This document shows, piece by piece, positions 6,358 through 13,108 of a stretch of 13,457 nt of DNA (positions within the stretch are counted from its first letter, which is position 1; each line of letters opens with the position of its first letter). The notes under the pieces are model-generated. The model worked only from the letters and a program-made list of their open reading frames with translations, searched no databases and was not told where the DNA came from. The stretch lies in assembly GCA_011390985.1 (NCBI GenBank), contig JAABRJ010000333.1, positions 1 through 13,457 on the forward strand, read 5' to 3'. A program made the translations under genes and the position numbers. This DNA comes from Desulfobacteraceae bacterium (GTDB lineage: Bacteria > Desulfobacterota > Desulfobacteria > Desulfobacterales > JAABRJ01).

Positions 6358-7200
6358 ATGACCATAACCCGCGATCGTGAATACCTGGCCGAAGCCATCC
6401 GGGCCGCCGCCCAGGCCGGCAGGGCGATCCTGGAAGTCTATCACACCGATTTCCAGGTGGAGGACAAGGCCGACCGCTCCCCGTTGACCCTTGCGGACAA
6501 ACGCTCACACCAGATCATCACAGCTGCCTTGCAGCCCTTCGGGCTGCCCCTGCTGAGCGAGGAGGGGCGGGAGGTCCCCTGGCAGACGCGTTCGGACTGG
6601 GATACGCTCTGGGTCGTGGACCCACTCGACGGCACCAAGGAATTCGTCAAACGCAACGATGAATTCACGGTCAACATCGCCTTGGTGGAAAACAAGATCC
6701 CCGTCATGGGGGTTATCTATGTCCCGGTCGCCGGGACCCTTTACTTTGCCCAGCGGGAGATCGGCGCCTTCAAGGTGACGGGCTTCGACTGCGGCGACGC
6801 GCGTCGCATCGCGGCGCCGGTGGTGCTGGCGGACCTCTTGCAGGGCGCGCAGCGCCTGCCGCTGGCAGAGCCCCCCGGGGCGGCCTTCACGATTGCCGGC
6901 AGCCGCTCCCACGGCACCGGGGAGCTGGCGCGCTTTGTTGAAGACCAACGCCGCCGCCGCGGCCGAATCGAATTCATCTCCGCGGGCAGCTCGCTTAAAT
7001 TCTGCTTGGTGGCGGAGGGAAAAGCTGATATTTATCCCCGCTTCGGCCCGACCTCGGAGTGGGACACGGCCGCCGGCCAGGCGATCGTGACCGCCAGCGG
7101 CGGTTCGGTGGTCGCCCAGGAAACCGGCAGGCCGCTGGTTTACAACAAGCAGGACCTGCTCAACCCCTGGTTTTTCGCGGGCAGGAAAGAAATTCTGTGA
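6358..7200 (+). CDS. cysQ: 3'(2'),5'-bisphosphate nucleotidase CysQ (PAP phosphatase)
   Basis: Hydrolyses 3'-phosphoadenosine-5'-phosphate (PAP), the toxic by-product of PAPS use, to AMP and phosphate; a member of the magnesium-dependent, lithium-sensitive inositol-monophosphatase superfamily. The 280-residue length is normal. Motifs are in order: PLTLADKRSHQII at 42-54, the metal-binding SEEGRE at 67-72, the signature WVVDPLDGTKEF at 85-96 (D88, D91), SSLKFCLVAEGKADIYPR at about 211-228, and the metal-ligand motif SEWDTAAG at 233-240. The ATG at 6358 follows AGGAG by 5 bases; an upstream in-frame TTG at 6340 has no such site. It is the first gene of the co-directional cluster and lies 64 bp before the nucleotide-sugar dehydrogenase. 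The PAPS synthase two genes downstream strengthens the CysQ reading over inositol monophosphatase, since enzyme and by-product source would be co-expressed. Confidence 0.92.
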   Translation: MTITRDREYLAEAIRAAAQAGRAILEVYHTDFQVEDKADRSPLTLADKRSHQIITAALQPFGLPLLSEEGREVPWQTRSDWDTLWVVDPLDGTKEFVKRNDEFTVNIALVENKIPVMGVIYVPVAGTLYFAQREIGAFKVTGFDCGDARRIAAPVVLADLLQGAQRLPLAEPPGAAFTIAGSRSHGTGELARFVEDQRRRRGRIEFISAGSSLKFCLVAEGKADIYPRFGPTSEWDTAAGQAIVTASGGSVVAQETGRPLVYNKQDLLNPWFFAGRKEIL

Positions 7201-7264
7201 TCCGACAACGCCGCCGGTAGCCGCCGGCCGGCGACACTCTGCGCGCTGAAAGGAGCCGCCCGTT

Positions 7265-8950
7265 ATGACAGACCCCGTAACCGTAACCCCTGAACTTGAG
7301 CGCCAGGCGGCGGCAGCCGTTTCGGTGTGCCCGGCCGGCGAAACCTTCCCTTTGCCCGGCGCGGCGGATTACCGCAGCGAATGGGAGCGTCTGGCGACGC
7401 TCGTGGAGCAGGAGCGCCGCAAGGGCCGTGAAATCGTCGTGGTGATGGGTGTCGGCTTTGTGGGGGCGGTCATGGCCGGGGTGATCGCCGACTCCCTGGA
7501 CCGCAAAACCGGGCAGCCCGGCAAGTTCGTGATCGGTATGCAGCGACCCTCCAGCCGCTCGTATTGGAAAATTCCCTATCTCAACCGCGGGGAGGCGCCG
7601 GTGGAGGCCGAAGACCCGGAAGTGGCGCCCTTGATTCGCCGCTGTGTCTTGGAGAAGAAAACCCTGACCGCGACCTTCACCTACGATGCGCTCAGCCTGG
7701 CCGATGTGGTCGTGGTGGACGTGCAGTGCGACTACCACAAGGAAACTTTTGGCAATGTGCGCCAGGGGCATGCCGATATCGCCGCGCTGGAGGACAGCCT
7801 GAAGGTCATCGGCGAGAAGATCGGACCCGAGTGCATGGTCCTGATCGAAACCACCGTGCCGCCGGGCACCACCGAATACGTGGCCTATCCGATCATCAAG
7901 AAGGCCTTCGAGCAGCGCGGGCTGAACGGTGTGGAGCCCCTTTTGGCGCACTCCTTCGAGCGCGTCATGCCCGGCCGCAACTACGTGGCCTCGATCCGCG
8001 ATTTCTGGCGGGTCTGCAGCGGCATCAGCCCCGCGGCGCGCGAGCGGGTGACCACCTTTCTCTCCGAGATCCTCAACGTCGAAAAATTCCCCCTGACGGT
8101 CCTCGACCGGCCCATCGAGAGCGAAACCTGCAAGATCGTCGAGAATTCCTACCGGGCGACGATTCTCGCCTTTCTGGACGAATGGAGCCTGTTTGCCGAG
8201 CGCAACGGCGTCGACCTCATTAAGGTAACCGAGGCCATCAAGGTCCGCCCCACGCACGCCAACATGATCTTCCCCGGGCCGGGCATCGGCGGCTACTGCC
8301 TGCCCAAGGACGGCGGACTGGGGGTCTGGGCCTACAACACCCTGATGGGCTTTGAGGACGATATCTTCAAGATCACTCCGCTGGCCATCGATATCAACGA
8401 CACCCGGGCGCTGCACGTGGCCCAGCTGGTGCGCGACGCCCTGCGCAACATGGGCAGGATCGTGGCGGCCTCCAAGATCAGCGTGCTGGGCGCCTCCTAC
8501 CGCGAAGACGTGGGCGACACGCGCTACAGCGGCTCGGAGGTGATCGTGCGCAAGCTGACCGAGATGGGCGGGGACGTCGAGGTCCACGACCCCTACGTCC
8601 AGCACTGGTGGGAGTTGGAAAAGCAGGACAGCTACCCGGCCCCCGGCCATTCGCTGGCCCGTTTCTTCCGCAACCAGGAGAAGCTCGCCCACACCCGGGT
8701 GGCCAAATCGCTGGACGCAGCCCTGCAAAGTGCCGATGCCGTCGTTCTGGCCGTCCGGCACCAAGCCTATCTCGATCTGGACCCCGGGCGGGTCGTGGCG
8801 ATGATCGGCGGGCCGGCTGCGATCATCGACTGTTTCGGGATGCTGGACGATGAAAGCATCCGGCGCTACTTCGAGCTCGGCTGCGAGGTCAAGGGCCTGG
8901 GGCGCGGGCATGTCAAGCGCATCAAGGACCAGGTCCGCAACCAATGCTGA
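7265..8950 (+). CDS. Nucleotide-sugar dehydrogenase (UDP-glucose/GDP-mannose dehydrogenase family), extended form
   Basis: NAD-dependent four-electron oxidation of a nucleotide-activated sugar to its uronic acid, in the cytosol. The NAD-binding motif GVGFVG is at 62-67, with the conserved ETTVPPGTT at 195-203. The central-domain segment SETCKIVENSYRA at 286-298 carries the expected active-site lysine (K290), and GPGIGGYCLPKD at 338-349 holds the catalytic Cys345. A second Rossmann-like domain follows (SVLGASYREDVGDTRYSGS at about 406-424). At 561 residues it exceeds the usual 420-450: about 55 residues precede the first Rossmann fold, and there are extra segments after it (about 80-118) and near 445-475. 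The substrate cannot be read from sequence; GDP-mannose is possible given manC downstream, UDP-sugars equally so. AAAGGAG lies 9 bases upstream of the start. The gene overlaps the start of the PAPS synthase, indicating translational coupling. Confidence 0.9.
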   Translation: MTDPVTVTPELERQAAAAVSVCPAGETFPLPGAADYRSEWERLATLVEQERRKGREIVVVMGVGFVGAVMAGVIADSLDRKTGQPGKFVIGMQRPSSRSYWKIPYLNRGEAPVEAEDPEVAPLIRRCVLEKKTLTATFTYDALSLADVVVVDVQCDYHKETFGNVRQGHADIAALEDSLKVIGEKIGPECMVLIETTVPPGTTEYVAYPIIKKAFEQRGLNGVEPLLAHSFERVMPGRNYVASIRDFWRVCSGISPAARERVTTFLSEILNVEKFPLTVLDRPIESETCKIVENSYRATILAFLDEWSLFAERNGVDLIKVTEAIKVRPTHANMIFPGPGIGGYCLPKDGGLGVWAYNTLMGFEDDIFKITPLAIDINDTRALHVAQLVRDALRNMGRIVAASKISVLGASYREDVGDTRYSGSEVIVRKLTEMGGDVEVHDPYVQHWWELEKQDSYPAPGHSLARFFRNQEKLAHTRVAKSLDAALQSADAVVLAVRHQAYLDLDPGRVVAMIGGPAAIIDCFGMLDDESIRRYFELGCEVKGLGRGHVKRIKDQVRNQC

Positions 8951-10698
8951 TGAACCGGATGGATATGAAGGATTCCCCCACAAACGCCGCGGGTTGCGGG
9001 GCTGCCCCGCATGGCGGCGAGCTGCTCAACCTGCTGGTGGACGACGAGCGCGCGGCGGTTCTCAAAGAAATCGCCCTCAAGCTGCCCGACATCACCCTCA
9101 ACGAGCGCCAGCTCTGCGATCTGGAGCTGCTGGCGACGGGCGTGTTCTCACCCCTGCGCGGGTTCATGACCCGCAGCGACTACGAATCGGTTCTCGATCG
9201 CATGCGTCTCCAGGACGGCACCCTCTGGCCGATTCCGGTCTGCCTGGACATTCATGAAACCCAGGCGCGCTCTCTGGAGGCCGGGCAGTCCGTGGCGCTG
9301 CGCGACCCGGAGGGCTTCCTGCTGGCGGTGATGCACGTGGCCGATATCTGGCCGCTGGCGCGGGCCAAGGAGGCCCTCAAGGTCTACGGCACCCAGGACC
9401 CGGGGCACCCCGGGGTGCAGCGCCTGCTGAAAAGCAGCGGAGACTACTACATCGGGGGGGGGCTGGAAGTCGTCAGCGCGCCGATCCACTTCGACTTCAA
9501 ACAGCTGCGCCTGACGCCGGCCGAGGTCCGCGCGGTGTGCCGCAAACTCGGCTGGAAGCGGGTGGTGGGCTATCAGACCCGGCACCCGATCCATCGCCCG
9601 GGCTTCGAGATGACCCTGGAGGCCATGCAGCGCGCCAAGGCCAACCTGTTGATCCTGCCGGTGGTAGGGATGACCAAGCCGGGCGACTTCGACCACTACA
9701 CCCGCGTTCGCTGCCTGCGGGCCATGAGCCACCACTACCCGCCCGAGTCTTATTTGCTCAGCCTGCTGCCCCTGGCGATGCGCCTTGCCGGACCGCGGGA
9801 CGCGGTCCTGGACCTGATTCTGGCCAAGAATTTCGGCTGCACGCACTTCATCATTGGCCATGACCATGGCAGCCCCGGAGACGACCGCAACGGGCGTTCC
9901 TTTTACGCCCCCGATGCCGCGCCGAGCCTGGCCGAAAGCTTCTGCGCCGAACTCGGGGTCGAGATCGTGCCCTTCCCGCAGATGGTCTATCTGCCCTTCG
10001 AGGACGAATACCGCTCGGCTTCCGAGGTGCCGGCGGGCACCCAGACGCTTTTCTTTTCGGGTTCCGACATTCGCGAACGCATCCGCAAGGGGCGGCGCAT
10101 ACCCGACTGGATGACGTTTCCGGAAGTCAAGGCGGAGCTTCAGAAGGCCTATCCGCCGCCGCGCCAAAACGGTTTCACCGTCTTTTTCACCGGGCTTTCG
10201 GGCGCCGGCAAATCCACCGTCGCCAAGATCCTTTACTCCCGCTTTCTGGAGATCGGCGACCGCCCGGTGACCCTCCTGGACGGCGATATCGTGCGTCACA
10301 ACCTTTCCAGTGAACTCAATTTTTCAAAGGAACACCGCGACGTCAACGTTCGCCGCATCGGCTTTGTGGCCAGCGAAATCACCAAAAACCGCGGGATCGC
10401 GATCTGTGCGCCGATCGCCCCCTACGAAAACACCCGGGACGAAATCCGGGCGACCATCGAGGCCTACGGCGGGTTTTTCGAGGTGCACGTGGCCACCCCG
10501 CTGACGGTCTGCGAAGGACGGGACCGCAAGGGGATGTACGCCAAGGCCCGCGCCGGCCTGATCAAGGGCTTCACCGGCGTCGACGATCCCTATGAAGCGC
10601 CGCGCAACCCCGAGGTCCGGATCGACACCAGCAGCCTGACGCCCGACGAGTCGGCCCAGGAGATCCTGGTGGCCCTCGGCAAAAGCGGCTATATCTGA
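8944..10698 (+). CDS. Fused sulfate adenylyltransferase / adenylylsulfate kinase (PAPS synthase)
   Basis: A 584-residue bifunctional-type protein: ATP sulfurylase (about 25-405: sulfate + ATP to APS) fused to APS kinase (about 408-584: APS to PAPS). The kinase half is well conserved: P-loop GLSGAGKST at 417-425, DGDIVRHNL at 446-454, NVRRIGF at 468-474, and KARAGLIKGFTGVDDPYEAP at 534-553. The sulfurylase half is recognisable (GVFSPLRGFM at 66-75, GMTKPGDFDHYTRVRC at 242-257, FSGSDIRERIRKG at 371-383, IPDWMTFPEV at 386-395). However, its active-site signature reads QTRHPIHRPGFE (211-222) where the family has QxRNPxHxxH, and GHDHGSPG (305-312) where GRDHAGPG is usual. The start is uncertain: ATG 8944 overlaps the upstream gene by 7 bases, and ATG 8950 forms a TGATG junction; no strong ribosome binding site is seen, consistent with translational coupling. 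PAPS here most likely feeds a sulfotransferase, because no PAPS reductase is present and the neighbours make sugar nucleotides. Confidence 0.92.
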   Translation: MLMNRMDMKDSPTNAAGCGAAPHGGELLNLLVDDERAAVLKEIALKLPDITLNERQLCDLELLATGVFSPLRGFMTRSDYESVLDRMRLQDGTLWPIPVCLDIHETQARSLEAGQSVALRDPEGFLLAVMHVADIWPLARAKEALKVYGTQDPGHPGVQRLLKSSGDYYIGGGLEVVSAPIHFDFKQLRLTPAEVRAVCRKLGWKRVVGYQTRHPIHRPGFEMTLEAMQRAKANLLILPVVGMTKPGDFDHYTRVRCLRAMSHHYPPESYLLSLLPLAMRLAGPRDAVLDLILAKNFGCTHFIIGHDHGSPGDDRNGRSFYAPDAAPSLAESFCAELGVEIVPFPQMVYLPFEDEYRSASEVPAGTQTLFFSGSDIRERIRKGRRIPDWMTFPEVKAELQKAYPPPRQNGFTVFFTGLSGAGKSTVAKILYSRFLEIGDRPVTLLDGDIVRHNLSSELNFSKEHRDVNVRRIGFVASEITKNRGIAICAPIAPYENTRDEIRATIEAYGGFFEVHVATPLTVCEGRDRKGMYAKARAGLIKGFTGVDDPYEAPRNPEVRIDTSSLTPDESAQEILVALGKSGYI

Positions 10699-10730
10699 AA
10701 CCCGCGCCGGCAGCCCCGGCCCAGCCCGCA

Positions 10731-10754
10731 GGGGCCGTTAAAATGACCGGCCCC
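10731..10754 (+). other. Intercistronic stem-loop before manC
   Basis: A perfect seven-base-pair GC stem, GGGGCCG (10731-10737) with CGGCCCC (10748-10754), around the AT-rich loop TTAAAATGAC. It begins 32 bases after the PAPS synthase stop and ends 26 bases before manC. There is no T-tract, so it is more likely an mRNA processing or stability element than a terminator. Confidence 0.3.
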
Positions 10755-10780
10755 GAACCCCTCAACCCCAGGACGGCCCC

Positions 10781-12205
10781 ATGATCATTCCCGTCATTCT
10801 GGCCGGCGGCTCCGGCACCCGCCTCTGGCCGCTGTCGCGCGCGCTCTACCCCAAGCAGATGCTGGACCTGGTGGGCGAGCACACCATGCTTCAGGATACC
10901 GTGCTGCGGCTGCGCGCCTATCCCGGGATGAGCGCCCCGATCGTGATTTGCAACCAGAACCACCGTTTTTTGGCTGCCGAGCAACTGCGTGCGATCGGGG
11001 TGGCGCCCAGGGCCATCATTCTCGAGCCGGTGGGCCGCAATACCGCCCCGGCCGTGGCGGTGGCCGCCGTCCAGGCCGCCGGGCTGGACGACGCGGCGTT
11101 GCTGGTGCTGCCGGCCGACCACTTCATCGCGCAGGTCGACCGGCTGCATGCCGCGCTGACCGTCGCCGAGCACTTTGCGCGCCGCGACCACCTGATCACC
11201 TTCGGGGTTGTGCCCCGGTCGCCGGAAACCGGCTACGGCTACATCCGCAAGGGCCGGCCGCTCCTCGACGGCGGGTTTGAGGCCCTGCAGATCGCGGCCT
11301 TCGTCGAAAAGCCGGACCAGGCGACCGCAGCGGCCTATGTCGCTTCGGGAGACTACTGCTGGAACAGCGGGATGTTCATGTTTCGGGCCGCGCTGGTGCT
11401 GGCTGAAATGGAGCGGCTGGCGCCCGAGATCGTCGCCGCCTGCCAAAAGGCGGTCGCCGAGGGGCGCGAGGACCTCGATTTCATGCGCCTGGGCGAAGCG
11501 GCCTTCAGCGCCTGTCCGAGCGACTCGATCGACTACGCCGTCATGGAAAAAACCGACCGCGGCGTGATGGTGCCGCTGGACGCCGGCTGGAACGACCTCG
11601 GCTCGTGGGAGGCCCTCTGGCAGGTCGGCTCCAAGGACGCCGCCCGGAACGTGATCCAGGGCGACGTGCTGGTCCACGACGTCCGGAATTCCTATCTCAA
11701 GGCCACCAGCCGGTTGGTTGCCGCCGTGGGGCTGGTGGACCACATCGTGGTCGAGACCGCCGATGCCGTGCTGATTGCGCCGCGCCGGCGCGTGCAGGAT
11801 GTCAAGGCCCTGGTCGACGCCCTGGGGGCCCAAAAAAGACCCGAAGTCCTGACCCACCGGCGGGCCTACCGGCCCTGGGGGTTTTCGGAGTCCATGGTGC
11901 AGGGGCAGCGCTTCGAGGCCAAACGCATCATCGTCAATCCCGGCGGCCAAATCGTCATGCAGGAGCACTTCCACCGCGCCGAGCACTGGGTGGTGGTGAG
12001 CGGCACGGCCCGTGTGACCCGCGGCGAGGAGGAACTCCTGCTCAAGGAGGACGAGTCCATCTACATCCCCCTGGGGGTTCGCCACTGTCTGCAAAACCCC
12101 GGCAAAATCACGCTGGAACTGATCGAGATCCGAACCGGGGGCTACCTCGGCGAGGATGACATCGTCCGGCTTCGGCGCCCCGCCGGAACAGGCCCCAACC
12201 CGTAG
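10781..12205 (+). CDS. manC: Mannose-1-phosphate guanylyltransferase / mannose-6-phosphate isomerase, bifunctional
   Basis: Makes GDP-mannose from mannose-1-phosphate and GTP; the C-terminal cupin domain is a type II phosphomannose isomerase. Its length of 474 is typical of the AlgA/ManC/CpsB family. The nucleotidyltransferase signature LAGGSGTRLWPLSR is at 7-20 with PKQ at 24-26. EPVGRNTAPAVA (82-93), the FVEKP motif (174-178), WNSGMFMF (194-201) and WNDLGSWEALW (270-280) follow. The isomerase part has RPWGFSES at 364-371, the metal-site motif QEHFHRAEHWVVVSGTA at 394-410, and GYLGEDDIVR at 454-463. AGGA stands 7 bases before the ATG. A very short upstream frame (10743-10784) ends overlapping this start codon. 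A phosphomannomutase, needed to link the two reactions, is not in the window. GDP-mannose would supply mannose or, after oxidation or epimerisation, other residues for surface polysaccharide. Confidence 0.95.
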   Translation: MIIPVILAGGSGTRLWPLSRALYPKQMLDLVGEHTMLQDTVLRLRAYPGMSAPIVICNQNHRFLAAEQLRAIGVAPRAIILEPVGRNTAPAVAVAAVQAAGLDDAALLVLPADHFIAQVDRLHAALTVAEHFARRDHLITFGVVPRSPETGYGYIRKGRPLLDGGFEALQIAAFVEKPDQATAAAYVASGDYCWNSGMFMFRAALVLAEMERLAPEIVAACQKAVAEGREDLDFMRLGEAAFSACPSDSIDYAVMEKTDRGVMVPLDAGWNDLGSWEALWQVGSKDAARNVIQGDVLVHDVRNSYLKATSRLVAAVGLVDHIVVETADAVLIAPRRRVQDVKALVDALGAQKRPEVLTHRRAYRPWGFSESMVQGQRFEAKRIIVNPGGQIVMQEHFHRAEHWVVVSGTARVTRGEEELLLKEDESIYIPLGVRHCLQNPGKITLELIEIRTGGYLGEDDIVRLRRPAGTGPNP

Positions 12206-12222
12206 CCCGATGCACCATCGGG
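12206..12222 (+). other. Perfect short hairpin after manC
   Basis: CCCGATG (12206-12212) pairs perfectly with CATCGGG (12216-12222) across a three-base loop, beginning directly after the manC stop codon. No T-tract follows, and the next gene begins only 19 bases later, so processing or partial attenuation is more plausible than full termination. Confidence 0.35.
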
Positions 12223-12241
12223 ACCCCGTAAAAGGTTTGCA

Positions 12242-13060
12242 ATGAGTCCATCAGACCCATCCCCACACGACGTCGCATCGATCGTCATGGCGGCCGGGCG
12301 CGGCAGCCGCATGCAGGGCTACGCAGGCAACAAGACCCTTCTGCCGCTGGTCGCCGGCCAAACGCCCTTTACCGGCAGCCGCCCGATCCTGCTGCACCTG
12401 CTGCAGCACCTGCCGGCAGGCCCCAAGGTGCTGATTGTCAACCACTGTAAGGCGGATGTGATCGCCGCCACCCGCAGCTGGCCGGTGGCCTACTGCGAGC
12501 AGCCGGTTTTAAACGGCACGGGCGGCGCCATTCTGGCCGCGCTGCCGCAGATCGAGAAGCTGCCCTGCCGGCGCTTCATCATCACCATGGGCGATGTGCC
12601 CTTCGTGCGCAGCGAGACCTATGCCCGCCTGGTGCAGGCCCTGGATACGAGCGATCTCGTGGTGCTGGGCTTCCGGCCGGAGGACCGTAAGCAATACGGC
12701 GTGCTGGAAATCCAGGCCGGCAGGGTCCTGCGGATCACCGAATGGAAGTACTGGAGCGCCTACCCGGCCGAGCGGGCGGCCGCGCTTGCGATCTGCAATT
12801 CGGGGATTTACGCGGTCACCCGGGAGGCCCTGTTGGCTTACCTGCCGATTCTGTCCTCCCGCCCGCAGACGGTCCACAAGCAGGTCAACGGGCGAATGAC
12901 GGCCATCGAAGAGTTTTTTTTCACCGACCTGATCGAATTCATGGTGGCCGACGGCCGCCCGGTGGGGTATCAGGTTGCCGGTGATGAAACCGAAACCATG
13001 GGCATCGACGATCTGGGGGCCCTGGAAAAGGCGCAGGCGATTCTGAAAAGCGGGGTCTGA
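12242..13060 (+). CDS. GlmU-like sugar-1-phosphate nucleotidyltransferase, no acyltransferase domain
   Basis: A 272-residue nucleotidyltransferase with the GT-A-like fold, resembling the N-terminal uridylyltransferase half of GlmU. It has VMAAGRGSRM at 15-24 (nucleotide-binding loop), a conserved NGTGGAILAALP at 91-102, and TMGDVPF at 115-121 (D118 expected to bind the metal). QYGVLEIQAGRVLRITEWK (about 151-169), CNSGIYA (185-191) and FFFTDLIEFM (225-234) follow. The left-handed beta-helix acetyltransferase domain of true GlmU is absent, so it should only join a sugar-1-phosphate to a nucleotide, probably UTP. The sugar is unknown. Candidates are GlcNAc-1-P, or a sugar whose UDP form is oxidised by the dehydrogenase upstream. 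AAAGG stands 7 bases before the ATG. It closes the sugar-nucleotide/PAPS cluster; the next gene, of the secretion type, begins 48 bp later. Confidence 0.85.
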   Translation: MSPSDPSPHDVASIVMAAGRGSRMQGYAGNKTLLPLVAGQTPFTGSRPILLHLLQHLPAGPKVLIVNHCKADVIAATRSWPVAYCEQPVLNGTGGAILAALPQIEKLPCRRFIITMGDVPFVRSETYARLVQALDTSDLVVLGFRPEDRKQYGVLEIQAGRVLRITEWKYWSAYPAERAAALAICNSGIYAVTREALLAYLPILSSRPQTVHKQVNGRMTAIEEFFFTDLIEFMVADGRPVGYQVAGDETETMGIDDLGALEKAQAILKSGV

Positions 13061-13108
13061 ACCCGCCGGTGAGATCAGGATCGGATCAGGGAGCAGCAGG
13101 TCACGGTT

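Noticed and set aside
7160..8983. 607-codon open frame on the minus strand
   Set aside because: It lies antisense to the nucleotide-sugar dehydrogenase, whose motifs are unambiguous. The translation is His/Gly/Asp/Val-rich without domains; long antisense frames are expected in GC-rich genes.
9148..10299. 383-codon open frame on the minus strand
   Set aside because: Antisense to the PAPS synthase, with shadow-frame composition and no domain.
10571..12094. 507-codon open frame on the minus strand
   Set aside because: Antisense to manC and the end of the PAPS synthase, without a recognisable domain; a shadow of the coding strand's codon bias.
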